64,000 bases of DNA from Bradyrhizobium quebecense (GTDB taxonomy: Bacteria; Pseudomonadota; Alphaproteobacteria; Rhizobiales; Xanthobacteraceae). This document shows positions 15,386 through 23,870 of the stretch, in pieces. The notes beneath the pieces were generated by a model. The model was not told the DNA's origin. It saw only the letters and a program-made list of their open reading frames with translations, and ran no database searches. The stretch lies in the NCBI RefSeq assembly GCF_013373795.3, contig NZ_CP088022.1, forward strand, positions 3,472,001 through 3,536,000, in the 5' to 3' direction. Position 1 is the first letter of the stretch. The number at the start of each line of letters is the position of its first letter. The translations under genes and the position numbers were made by a program.

Positions 15386-18319
15386 TCACCAAGCGTATCG
15401 CACCATCCCCTTGCCGGCGTAGCTCTCGGTTACGTTGGAGAACTCGCCTTCGAATGTTGCCGCAGCTGACCAGCCGTTCAGCCATGTCTTCTCGGCCGCA
15501 GCCGTCACCAGTGCCGAGTCAGATGCCTGCCTGGCGCCGCTCACCACGAAGCTCGCGCCCGGTAGCGTCTGGAAAACCGCCGCGATGGAACGGTCCGGAT
15601 TGAAATCGTGGGCCCACGCGACACGGCCGCGCAGCGTCAGGATCCCATCGGCCGCTGCAAAGGCCTTGTCGGTACGAAGACCAAGCTCACTGCGCGTGTC
15701 GGTCACGCTCTTGCCGTTGTACGCCAGCACGAAGGTGTTGGCGCCGATTATGGCTCGTTCGGCGTAGTTCGGCAGGTCGAACGTCGTGAACTGTCCTGCC
15801 GCATAGGGGATCCAGCCAAAGCCTTGCGACACGAAGCGATAGCCGCCTTCGATGCGCCCGCTCCAAGCACTGGCGTTGAACTGGGCGCGCAATTGGTCGA
15901 TGCCGGCCACCGTTACCGTGCGATCAGTCGTGATATCCTGCCAGCCATATGCCAGCGCGCCCGTGAGATACGCCGGCCCTGCATTGTGACGGACGAACGC
16001 GCCGGCCTGGAACAAATCAGAGCGGCCAGCGCCGAGACCGTTGACGTTGAAGTTGGTGCCGCCGCCGCCTAGCGCGAAGCCGGCAATCGTGTCCGGTGAG
16101 ATGCGATAGTCGACGCCCACGACCGTACCGTAAATGCTGCTGCGAGTGTCGTTCGATCCGGTCACCGCGTTGCCGTCTGTCCGCTGCGAACCGCCATATC
16201 CCGCAGCCCACACTTTCCAGCGTTGCTCGAAGATCGACGCCGTTGGGGGCGCCTTGGTGTAAATCGCAGCCAGCGCATCATCAGGCTTACGCTTAGCGGC
16301 GTAGGCGAGGTTCTCGTCGGCATAAGCATTGGCATTGCCGGCCCCGCTGACCGGATCGCTGCGTCCGGTGATGAAGGGATCGATCAGCACGCCCTGGAAC
16401 ATGTTCATAGCGTTGAAGGTCGCCTGCTGCGTTCCCGTCGCCAGTTCGCCGGAGGCTTGTGACAGGCCCGCAGGCTGCAGCGTCGCGAAGACAGTGGGAA
16501 TGCCGCCGTTGCTGTTGAAGAAATTTGCGAGCGCGTCGGCGACATTGGTCTGGTTGAGTTTGAGATTGCTCTGCGCGCTGAAGTTTAAACTAAAATCGAT
16601 GTAGGCGTGGGTCGGATCATAGGTGACGGTGGGAACAAGCGCACCCGGAGCGGAGGCGCCATCGAAAGTTCCGCTGACACCACCCGCCGCATGAAGGATC
16701 ATGTAGTTCTTCATCACGATGCCGTTGGCATTGATCGTTATGCTGACATTGCCAGAGACGTTCGCCTTGCCGGTGACATCGGCGAAGGTTGATGTCGCCG
16801 AGTTGAGCTGCACAAGATAGAGCGCCCCCGACTGGAAAGCGAGGTTGCCTTGCACGCTCGTCGACGTGCCGAAGCCGCTGCCAGGCAGGAAGATGCCGCC
16901 GGCAGCAATTGTTGTAGCACTCACGATGCCGGAGCCGGTCAGCGCACCGCCGGAATTGACGGTCGTGCCGGAGGATGATGCGATCGAGCCCATCACGTCG
17001 AGGAATCCGCCGTTCACCGTGGTGCCGCCTGTATAGGTGTTTATCCCCGACAACAGCATCGTGCCCGTACCAATTTTGACCAATGAGCCCGAGGTAAATG
17101 GGAGCAGTGTGCCAGCGGCACCGCAGTCATGGCCGCCCGGACCGCAATCGCTAATGGTCCCAGAAACTTCAGTGCTGATATTGTTGCCGCCGACGGTGAG
17201 CTGGTTTGCTCCAAGAAGATAACGTCCAGCCCCCTCGATGGAGCCGGCAGTCATTTTGAAATCGTTGTTCGGTCCGCTGCTCAGCGAAAAATCGACGACG
17301 CCGCTTCCATTGGTAATGAACCGCGCCAGCGCTCCATTGCTGTTGCCCAGAAAGGCGGTTCTACTCGCGTCGAGCGTGACCAAGGTGGCGTTTCCTGCCG
17401 TACTGGAGTCATAAAAGGCCGTCAGACCTCCATTGGTCGTTGTGATCACGGCGTTTCCGGCGGTAGCAGTCTGACCGAAGGTGGCGACGAATTTGTTGGC
17501 GATGACGGCGTTGGCCGCAGTGCTGGTGTTGCTAAATGTCACCCCGCCACAACTCCCTACGATGATGCGCGCGTTAGAAGCGGTGCTCGAATTAAAAAAC
17601 TGGGTCTCCCCGCAATTTTCATTGTCGATTGTGGCTTTGCCAGCCGTGCTCTGATCGCGAAAGATAGTGAGAGCAGTGCCACCACTGTTCAGAATATTCG
17701 CATTCGCTGCCGTGCTGGTGTCGGAAAAAGTCGTGCCAGCGCCACTGCCGATGTTGTAATTGAAGATACTGGCGTTAGCAGCTGTGCTGGAGTTCCGAAA
17801 CGAAAGATTTGCAAAGTTATTTGTGATGACTGCATTCTGCGCAGAGCTATAGTTCACAAATTGTATTCCTCCGAGGAACCCCCTGTTGTTGAGTATGGCG
17901 TTTCCGGCCCCACTACCGTTTGCGAACACAAGCGATGAAAAGAAAGCACCGGCCAAGTTTATGGTTGGCCCACCGGATGAACCCACGATTCCAAGGCCGT
18001 TCAGAACTACCGTTCGGCCCGTAGGATTGTCGATCGCGAACGTGTAGTCGGTCGCTGCCGAATTGAACTGGATTGTGCCGATGGTGGTAACGGCCGACGA
18101 GAAGGTGATCGTCGTGAGGACATTGCCGTCAAAACTCGCTGTGCCCGAAGGCACTGTCGCATTGGACCAATTTGAGGCGGTATTCCAATCGCTACTGTTC
18201 CCCCCTGTCCAGGTGCTATCGACTGCAACTGCCGGCGGTGCATGAAGGCAAAGATAGATTAGCAGCGCGACACCGCCACGCACCTTCATCGGGAGTCCCA
18301 TTCGGAATAATCCGATCAT
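15386..18319 (-). CDS. Autotransporter (type Va secretion) with repeat passenger
   Basis: The protein has about 977 residues. The signal peptide is VALLIYLCLHAPPAVA. The passenger begins with STWTGGNSSDWNTASNW, common in autotransporters, and then carries about ten imperfect ~20-residue units (roughly residues 130-340) built on S-S/T-T-A-x-N-A-x-I, predicted to stack into a beta-helix. A PATR-type segment follows (GTMLLSGINTYTGGTTV), and the last ~260 residues are an outer-membrane beta-barrel ending in an aromatic residue (RYAW). The start at 18319 has GAAAG 11 nt upstream; ATGs at 18301 and 18289 and a longer frame to 18421 also exist. Base use is clearly more AT-rich than in the neighbours, which suggests transfer. 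The passenger function is unknown; adhesion is the usual guess. Confidence 0.87.
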   Translation of the reverse strand: MIGLFRMGLPMKVRGGVALLIYLCLHAPPAVAVDSTWTGGNSSDWNTASNWSNATVPSGTASFDGNVLTTITFSSAVTTIGTIQFNSAATDYTFAIDNPTGRTVVLNGLGIVGSSGGPTINLAGAFFSSLVFANGSGAGNAILNNRGFLGGIQFVNYSSAQNAVITNNFANLSFRNSSTAANASIFNYNIGSGAGTTFSDTSTAANANILNSGGTALTIFRDQSTAGKATIDNENCGETQFFNSSTASNARIIVGSCGGVTFSNTSTAANAVIANKFVATFGQTATAGNAVITTTNGGLTAFYDSSTAGNATLVTLDASRTAFLGNSNGALARFITNGSGVVDFSLSSGPNNDFKMTAGSIEGAGRYLLGANQLTVGGNNISTEVSGTISDCGPGGHDCGAAGTLLPFTSGSLVKIGTGTMLLSGINTYTGGTTVNGGFLDVMGSIASSSGTTVNSGGALTGSGIVSATTIAAGGIFLPGSGFGTSTSVQGNLAFQSGALYLVQLNSATSTFADVTGKANVSGNVSITINANGIVMKNYMILHAAGGVSGTFDGASAPGALVPTVTYDPTHAYIDFSLNFSAQSNLKLNQTNVADALANFFNSNGGIPTVFATLQPAGLSQASGELATGTQQATFNAMNMFQGVLIDPFITGRSDPVSGAGNANAYADENLAYAAKRKPDDALAAIYTKAPPTASIFEQRWKVWAAGYGGSQRTDGNAVTGSNDTRSSIYGTVVGVDYRISPDTIAGFALGGGGTNFNVNGLGAGRSDLFQAGAFVRHNAGPAYLTGALAYGWQDITTDRTVTVAGIDQLRAQFNASAWSGRIEGGYRFVSQGFGWIPYAAGQFTTFDLPNYAERAIIGANTFVLAYNGKSVTDTRSELGLRTDKAFAAADGILTLRGRVAWAHDFNPDRSIAAVFQTLPGASFVVSGARQASDSALVTAAAEKTWLNGWSAAATFEGEFSNVTESYAGKGMVRYAW

Positions 18320-18689
18320 CCAATGCAATCTTTCAACGATGCGACCGCCACCCGCCAATTTGCGCCAGCAGGTCAAACTCGATCCAAGGCGAATTTTCCG
18401 ATGGTATCTTCGGGCGATCACAACTCAAGAGAGATTCGGCAAAAACCAACCCGTTAAAATGATGCTTTTTGCTGGGTGTTGTGATCCAGCTACGACCAGC
18501 ACCCATCCGCCTTACGCCCGACTATCGGAAGGAAGTCTATTCACGTTTGAATAGCTCCCCGCGATATGCGGGCACGTCTGGCTGCTGGCCCGTAGCTGAA
18601 GGCCCGCTCGACCATCGCCATATCAGGTCATTGGGGCAAGCGGACGCAAGCTTCGTCGCATCACGCCGTCGGGTTTATAGGTACGCGTC
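18320..18689. other. Intergenic region, nothing firm
   Basis: This stretch separates the autotransporter from rarA, both on the minus strand. It should hold the promoter of the autotransporter. No confident promoter, terminator or RNA gene was identified. A small hairpin near 18680-18700 has T-arm geometry but no rest of a tRNA. Confidence 0.4.
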
Positions 18690-20024
18690 CTACCTCCCGC
18701 CCCGCTCCTTGCGCAGCCTGTTCCAGTAATCCAGCCGTTTCCTGATCTCGCGCTCGAAGCCGCGGTCGGGCGGATCGTAGAAGGTTTGGCGGCCCAGCGC
18801 TTCCGGGAAATAGTCCTGGCCGGAGAACGCGTCGGGCGCGTCGTGATCATACTGATAGCCGGAGCCGTAGCCCTCCGACTTCATCAGCTTGGTCGGCGAA
18901 TTCAGAATGTGTTTTGGCGGCAGCAGCGAGCCGCCCTGCTTTGCGGTCTGCATCGCAGCGCCGAACGCAGTGTACACCGCGTTCGATTTCGGCGCGGTGG
19001 CGAGATAGACCACGGCCTGTGCGATCGCGAGCTCGCCCTCCGGCGAGCCCAGGAAATCATAGGCATCCTTCGCCGCGTTGCAGACCGCCAGCGCCTGCGG
19101 GTCGGCGAGACCAATGTCCTCGACGGCCATCCGCACCACGCGTCGCGCCAGGAACAGCGGGTCCTCGCCGGCATCGAGCATGCGCGCGAGATAATACAAT
19201 GCAGCATCCGGATCGGAGCCGCGCACCGACTTGTGCAGCGCCGAGATCAGGTTGTAGTGACCATCAGCCGACTTGTCGTAGATCGGCGCGCGGCGCTGCA
19301 GGATGGCCTGCAACTGCTCGGCGTTGAACACCTCGCCCTTACGCGCGGCGCGCCAGACCTCTTCGGCTAATGTCAGCGAGGCGCGGCCGTCACCGTCGGC
19401 CATCCGCACCAGCACGGCGCGCGCTTCCGCATCGAGCGGCAGGGCCTTGCCCTCGATCTTCTCGGCATTGGCAAACAGCCGTTCGATCGCAGCCGTATCG
19501 AGCGAATGAAACACCAGCACGCGAGCCCGTGACAGCAGCGCCGCGTTGAGCTCGAAGGACGGGTTCTCCGTGGTGGCGCCGACCAGCACCACGGTGCCGT
19601 CCTCCATCACCGGCAGAAAGGAATCCTGTTGCGCGCGGTTGAACCTGTGCACCTCGTCGACGAACAGCAGCGTGCCCTTGCCGGTCTCGCGCCGGGCCCG
19701 CGCGGCATCGAACGCCTTCTTCAGGTCGGCGACGCCGGAGAACACCGCGGAGATCTGCTCGAAATGCAGCTCGGTGGCGTCGGCCAGAAGCCGCGCCACG
19801 GTGGTCTTGCCGGTGCCGGGTGGTCCCCAGAACACCAGCGAACCCAGCGTGCGCGTCTCCAGCATGCGGGTCAGCGCGCCGTCGGGGCCGAGGATGTGAT
19901 CCTGACCGACGACGTCGGCCAGCGTGCGCGGGCGCAACCGGTCCGGCAGCGGGTGTGGCGCGTCCTGCTCCATCCCCGCCGCGGCAAAGAGATTGCTGGC
20001 TTCGTGCGGTCTCTTCGGGCTCAT
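18690..20024 (-). CDS. rarA: Replication-associated recombination protein A (RarA/MgsA), AAA+ ATPase
   Basis: The protein has 444 residues. After an N-terminal LPDRLRPRTLADVVGQDHILG block, the Walker A motif GPPGTGKTT lies at about 67-75 and the Walker B LLFVDEVHRFNR about 50 residues later. ATTENPSFELNAALLSRARV contains sensor 1 and the Arg finger, and the C-terminal clamp-loader-like helices and tetramerisation part follow. RarA acts at stalled replication forks with SSB. Its ATG overlaps the stop codon of the upstream DegQ-like protease gene (ATGA), so the two are coupled. The overlap is tight for proteins of unrelated roles. Confidence 0.93.
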   Translation of the reverse strand: MSPKRPHEASNLFAAAGMEQDAPHPLPDRLRPRTLADVVGQDHILGPDGALTRMLETRTLGSLVFWGPPGTGKTTVARLLADATELHFEQISAVFSGVADLKKAFDAARARRETGKGTLLFVDEVHRFNRAQQDSFLPVMEDGTVVLVGATTENPSFELNAALLSRARVLVFHSLDTAAIERLFANAEKIEGKALPLDAEARAVLVRMADGDGRASLTLAEEVWRAARKGEVFNAEQLQAILQRRAPIYDKSADGHYNLISALHKSVRGSDPDAALYYLARMLDAGEDPLFLARRVVRMAVEDIGLADPQALAVCNAAKDAYDFLGSPEGELAIAQAVVYLATAPKSNAVYTAFGAAMQTAKQGGSLLPPKHILNSPTKLMKSEGYGSGYQYDHDAPDAFSGQDYFPEALGRQTFYDPPDRGFEREIRKRLDYWNRLRKERGGR

Positions 20025-21433
20025 CCGCCGAGCGTCACGTTGATCTGCTGGCCGCCGCGCACCAGCGTGATGCGCCAGATCCGCGACCCCGCCTTCGATA
20101 CCTTGTCGAGGTCGCTGGTCCGCACGATCTTCTCATTGTTGACCGCGAGAATGATGTCGCCCTTCTGGAAGCCGACATTGGCAGCCGTGCCGTCATCGGC
20201 GAGCTCGGTGACGACGACGCCCTCGGCGCCGGCGTCGAGATGCAGCTCATCGGCCAGCGCCGGCGAGATGTTGGCAACCTTGGCACCTTGGAATGGCGAA
20301 CGCGCGGTCAGCACGATCTCGTCGCGGTTGGTATCGGGCGCGGTCTCCAGCGGCACGGTGAGCTTCACCGGCTTGCCGGCGCGCTGCACCTCGATCTCCG
20401 CGCTGCCGCCGAGCGGACGGGTCGCGAAGCGATAGTCGAACGCGTTGGCATCGTCGATAGCCTGGCCGTCGATCCCGACGATCAGATCGGACAGTTTGAG
20501 CCCGGCCTTCGCCGCCGGGCTGTTCGGCGCGACGTTAGCGACCAGCGCGCCGGTCGGCAGCTTCAGCCCGAGCGTCTCCGCGATCTCCGGCGTGACGGCC
20601 TGCAGCCGCGCGCCAAGCCATGGCCGCTTCACCGCCTTGCCGCCGCTCTTGGCGGAGGCCACCACCACGCGCACCATGTTGGCGGGGATTGCAAAGCCGA
20701 TGCCCTGCGAACCGCCGGAGCGCGAGAAGATCGCAGTGTTGATGCCGGCGAGCCGGCCGGTCATGTCGACCAGCGCGCCGCCCGAATTGCCGGGATTGAT
20801 CGCCGCGTCGGTCTGAATGAAGAATTGATAATCCGTGATCCCGACTTGCGTGCGCGCCAGCGCCGAGATGATGCCGTGCGTCACGGTCTGGCCGACGCCG
20901 AACGGATTGCCGATCGCCAGCACGACGTCGCCGACCTGCAGTTGGTCCGAATTGGCGAAGTCGAGCATCGCGAACTTCTCCCTGTTGGTCTCCTTCAGCC
21001 GCAGCACCGCGAGGTCGGTGCGGCTGTCCTTCAGCACGATCTCGGCCTCGTATTCGCGCTTGTCGGCGAGCGAGACCTTCACCTGGTCGGCGCCCTCGAT
21101 CACGTGATTGTTTGTGACCACGAGGCCGGAAGCATCGACCATCACGCCGGAGCCGAGCGAGCGCTGCATCTGCTCGGGCTGTTGCCCCGGGACGCCGAAG
21201 AAGCGGCGGAAGATCGGGTCGTCCAGAAACGGATTGCGGTTCTGCACCGTCTTGGCGGCGTAGACGTTGACCACGGCCGGCTGCACCCGCTGCACGATCG
21301 GCGCATAGGACAATTGGAGCTCGGCCTGCGAGGACGGCACGCGGCGGTCCTGGGCCGCGGACGGGGATAGATTCCCTATGAAAGCCAATGTGCACAGAGC
21401 GGATATGGCAGCGAAGCGGACGGGTCGGAGCAT
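20021..21433 (-). CDS. Periplasmic Do-family serine protease (DegQ/DegP/HtrA)
   Basis: The protein has 470 residues with a signal peptide (FAAISALCTLAFIG...PSAAQ). The trypsin-like domain has the triad His110 (TNNHVI), Asp140 (SRTDLAVL) and Ser217 (NPGNSGGAL). Two PDZ domains follow (about 260-355 and 375-465; GARLQAVTPEIAETLGL and KVANISPALADEL open them). Do proteases degrade or refold damaged envelope proteins. GAGGTGAGA precedes the ATG at 21433, so the longer frame to 21562 is rejected. It is cotranscribed with rarA through an ATGA overlap. The linker loop between strands is short, closer to DegQ than to DegP, but the name is left open. Confidence 0.93.
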   Translation of the reverse strand: MLRPVRFAAISALCTLAFIGNLSPSAAQDRRVPSSQAELQLSYAPIVQRVQPAVVNVYAAKTVQNRNPFLDDPIFRRFFGVPGQQPEQMQRSLGSGVMVDASGLVVTNNHVIEGADQVKVSLADKREYEAEIVLKDSRTDLAVLRLKETNREKFAMLDFANSDQLQVGDVVLAIGNPFGVGQTVTHGIISALARTQVGITDYQFFIQTDAAINPGNSGGALVDMTGRLAGINTAIFSRSGGSQGIGFAIPANMVRVVVASAKSGGKAVKRPWLGARLQAVTPEIAETLGLKLPTGALVANVAPNSPAAKAGLKLSDLIVGIDGQAIDDANAFDYRFATRPLGGSAEIEVQRAGKPVKLTVPLETAPDTNRDEIVLTARSPFQGAKVANISPALADELHLDAGAEGVVVTELADDGTAANVGFQKGDIILAVNNEKIVRTSDLDKVSKAGSRIWRITLVRGGQQINVTLGG

Positions 21434-21594
21434 TCTCACCTCTCGTGGAAACGCCGGAATATAGGCGTGTTCGCCGGGCAATTGAAGGGCGCCCGGCCGG
21501 ATAACTGGCCCCCGCCGGACCGGTGCAAAACCGGCGGCAGCAGCGTTGAAGCGCGCCGCCAAGCTTCTATGATGACTGTCATCTCACTGCACCG

Positions 21595-21624
21595 CTCCGC
21601 TTGTTGCCCGCGGACAACAAGCGG
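21595..21624. promoter_or_regulatory. Perfect 11-bp inverted repeat in the degQ/porin divergent region
   Basis: TCCGCTTGTTG at 21595-21605 pairs perfectly with CAACAAGCGGA at 21614-21624 across an 8-nt loop. It lies about 160 nt before the protease start on one side and 100 nt before the porin start on the other. No T-tract follows, so an operator or leader hairpin is as likely as a terminator. Confidence 0.5.
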
Positions 21625-21723
21625 AACTGCGATGCTAGGCGGCGCTGTCGTGCGTCAGTCACGATCAACTCCTAGGACGTTTCAGTGAGTGAGTGGGGAA
21701 TTCAAACACAACAGGGGTGCACA

Positions 21724-23301
21724 ATGGGTGCGACAAAAGTCGGTGCAATCGCCATAGGGCTGGCGGGGGCGCTCGCCGCCTCTCCGGCCTATTCGCAATC
21801 GGCCGGAGGCGGCAGCGACGCGGAGATCGCGCTGCTGAAACAGCAGCTGAAGATGCTCGAGCAGAAGCTCGACAAGCTGCAGAAGCAGACCAATGCCAAT
21901 ACTGCGACCGCAGCCAGCGCGAATGCCAACGCGAAGGCGGCGGATGCCAAGGCCGCGCGGGTCGCAAGCGCCAACGCCGCGATCCCGGTCAAGGGCCCGG
22001 TCGCGCCGTCGGGCGTCGTGGTGACGCTGCCGAACAACCGGCCGACGATCTGCACTGCGGATGAACAGAACTGCGTTGCGATCACGAGCCGCGTGCACTG
22101 GGATGTCGGCGGCTACGACTATCGTCCGAACACCGCAAGTACCTCGCCGCAGAAGCTCGACAGCGGCGAGAACCTCCGCCGCGCCCGCATCGGCATCGTC
22201 GGCAAATTCTTCGGCGACTGGAATTACGCGCTGATCTACGACTTCGGCGGCGCGGCACCGGGATCGCTGCCTGGCGGCGGCACCTCCGGCGTCGAGAATG
22301 CCTATCTGAGCTACACCGGCTTCAAGCCGTTCGGGGGCAAGATGGCGATCGAAGGCGGCATCATGGACATCCCGTGGACGCTGGACGAATCGACGAGCTC
22401 CAACGACATCCTGTTCATGGAGCGCGCCTCGGTCGGCATCATCGCACAGAACATCGCGGCCGGTGACTTCCGTTCGGGCGCCGGCACCCGATGGTGGAAC
22501 GACCAGCTCTGGATCGGCGGCTATGTCACGGGACCGACGACGGGCGCGATTCACTCCGCGTCGTCAGCCGCGCCGGCCGGCACGTCCGAGCAGTATGGCG
22601 GTGTCATCCGCGTCGCCGGCAATCCGATCAGCGGCAAGAACTACTCGGTGCATATCGGCGCCGATGCGGAATGGCTGGTTCAGCCGCCGCGCAACCAGCT
22701 CACCCAGGCGCAGACGCTCACGCTGAACGACCGGCCCGAGCTGCGCATCGACCCGACGACGCTGATCTCGACCGGTGCGATCGCCAACGTCTCGGGCGCG
22801 CAGGTCTACGGCGTCGAGGCGGCAGCGACCTACGGCCCGTTCATCGCACAAGGCGAGTACTATTGGTTCAATGTCGACCGCTCTGCGAATACCGGGCTGC
22901 CGCCGTTCGGCGCGCCGAGCCTGAAATTCGACGGCGGTTACGCGCAGGTCGGCTACGTGCTGACCGGCGAGAATCACGCCTACAATCCGGCAACGGCCTC
23001 CTATGGCGGTATCAAGCCGCACGATCCGTTCTCGCTTGCCGGCGGCGGCATGGGCGCGTGGGAAATCGCCGGCCGCGTCAGCACGATGAACCTCAACGAC
23101 CAGGTCGGCCAGGCCGTCGGCATCGCGGGCGGACGGCAGACCGTCTACACCGCCGCGCTGAACTGGTACGTCAACAACAACGTCCGCTTCATGCTGAACT
23201 ACCTGCACGGAGACATCGCCAAGCAGGCCTCGGCGACATCGCCTGTGGATGCCGGCTCGAAGTTCGACGCAGTCGCGCTGCGCACGCAGGTTGCGTTCTG
23301 A
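21724..23301 (+). CDS. Outer-membrane porin, OprP/OprO-like
   Basis: The protein has 525 residues from the ATG at 21724, which is preceded by AGGGG and begins a signal peptide ending in SPAYSQ. A GTG at 21685 in the same frame is less likely. An N-terminal coiled coil (LLKQQLKMLEQKLDKLQKQ) and an Ala/Asn-rich linker precede the barrel; trimeric porins of the phosphate-selective OprP/OprO family show this layout. Barrel strands such as NLRRARIGIVGKFFGDWNYAL, WEIAGRVSTMNLND and a final aromatic (RTQVAF) fit. A bidirectional terminator lies after the stop. The solute specificity cannot be read; an anion such as phosphate is only suggested by the family. Confidence 0.87.
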   Translation: MGATKVGAIAIGLAGALAASPAYSQSAGGGSDAEIALLKQQLKMLEQKLDKLQKQTNANTATAASANANAKAADAKAARVASANAAIPVKGPVAPSGVVVTLPNNRPTICTADEQNCVAITSRVHWDVGGYDYRPNTASTSPQKLDSGENLRRARIGIVGKFFGDWNYALIYDFGGAAPGSLPGGGTSGVENAYLSYTGFKPFGGKMAIEGGIMDIPWTLDESTSSNDILFMERASVGIIAQNIAAGDFRSGAGTRWWNDQLWIGGYVTGPTTGAIHSASSAAPAGTSEQYGGVIRVAGNPISGKNYSVHIGADAEWLVQPPRNQLTQAQTLTLNDRPELRIDPTTLISTGAIANVSGAQVYGVEAAATYGPFIAQGEYYWFNVDRSANTGLPPFGAPSLKFDGGYAQVGYVLTGENHAYNPATASYGGIKPHDPFSLAGGGMGAWEIAGRVSTMNLNDQVGQAVGIAGGRQTVYTAALNWYVNNNVRFMLNYLHGDIAKQASATSPVDAGSKFDAVALRTQVAF

Positions 23302-23326
23302 CGCAATCTGATCAGCGCCGACAACA

Positions 23327-23356
23327 AAGGCCGGGAGCGACATCGCTCCCGGCCTT
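23327..23356 (+). terminator. Intrinsic terminator, usable from both sides
   Basis: AAGGCCGGGAGC at 23327-23338 pairs with GCTCCCGGCCTT at 23345-23356, followed by CTTCATT on the plus strand. It lies between the convergent porin and HxlR-type regulator genes and probably ends both. Confidence 0.85.
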
Positions 23357-23371
23357 CTTCATTACAAATTG

Positions 23372-23752
23372 TCAGGCCGCGCGCTTCGACTTCTTCACAA
23401 CGACTTCCGGCGCCGGCGCACAGGACAGCCGTTCCTGATGGCCCTCGCCCCAGGCTTTCAAAATATCGATCACCGGGCGCAGGCTCTCGCCGAGTTCGGA
23501 GAGCGTGTATTCGACCCGCGGCGGCACCTCGGCGTAGACCTTGCGGGTCACGAGGCCGTCGTCCTCCAGCGCCCGCAGCTGCTTGGTCAGCATGCGCTGG
23601 GTGATGCCGGGCATCCGCCGCCGCAGCTCGCCGAAGCGCTGGGTGCCGGCCTGCAGGTGATACAGGATCACGCCCTTCCATTTGCCGTCGATCAGGTCGA
23701 GCGCCGCCTCGACCGCGCAGCCCGGCCGGCGCGCGAAATTCTTCCGTTTCAT
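23372..23752 (-). CDS. HxlR-family winged-helix transcription regulator
   Basis: The protein has 126 residues. The family signature is complete: RPGCAVEAALDLIDGKWKGVILYHL, then RFGELRRRMPGITQRMLTKQLRALEDDGLVTRKVY as the recognition helix and wing, and PRVEYTLSELGESL. The N-terminal Cys of the PGC motif, often redox- or electrophile-sensing in HxlR/YodB-type repressors, is conserved. The first possible start (23776) is TTG, so the ATG at 23752 is used. The gene is divergent from a quinone-oxidoreductase-like gene with about 118 nt between them, the typical arrangement of a repressor and its target. A palindrome lies in this spacer. Control of the oxidoreductase in response to electrophiles or quinones is inference. 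Confidence 0.9.
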   Translation of the reverse strand: MKRKNFARRPGCAVEAALDLIDGKWKGVILYHLQAGTQRFGELRRRMPGITQRMLTKQLRALEDDGLVTRKVYAEVPPRVEYTLSELGESLRPVIDILKAWGEGHQERLSCAPAPEVVVKKSKRAA

Positions 23753-23767
23753 CGGTAATTTTCCAAT

Positions 23768-23794
23768 AGTATACAAACAGGGACTAGTTCCCTG
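23768..23794. promoter_or_regulatory. Candidate HxlR operator and promoter
   Basis: The near-perfect palindrome CAGGGACTAGTTCCCTG spans 23778-23794. Immediately next to it, on the minus strand, TATACT (23768-23773) makes a good -10 box for the regulator gene, and the palindrome covers the place of its -35. This layout fits autorepression and divergent control. The site is proposed from symmetry and position only. Confidence 0.5.
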
Positions 23795-23870
23795 ATTTTA
23801 CAGTACTTGCCAAAAGGACGCCAGCACGACAGGTAAGGCGGCAGGCAATCGCCCACCACGGAGACCAGGC

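Noticed and set aside
18660..18700. T-arm-like hairpin (TAGG, 7-nt loop, CCTA), suggesting a tRNA remnant or attachment site
   Set aside because: No acceptor, D or anticodon arm can be built around it, the loop does not fit TTCRANY, and no integrase is near.
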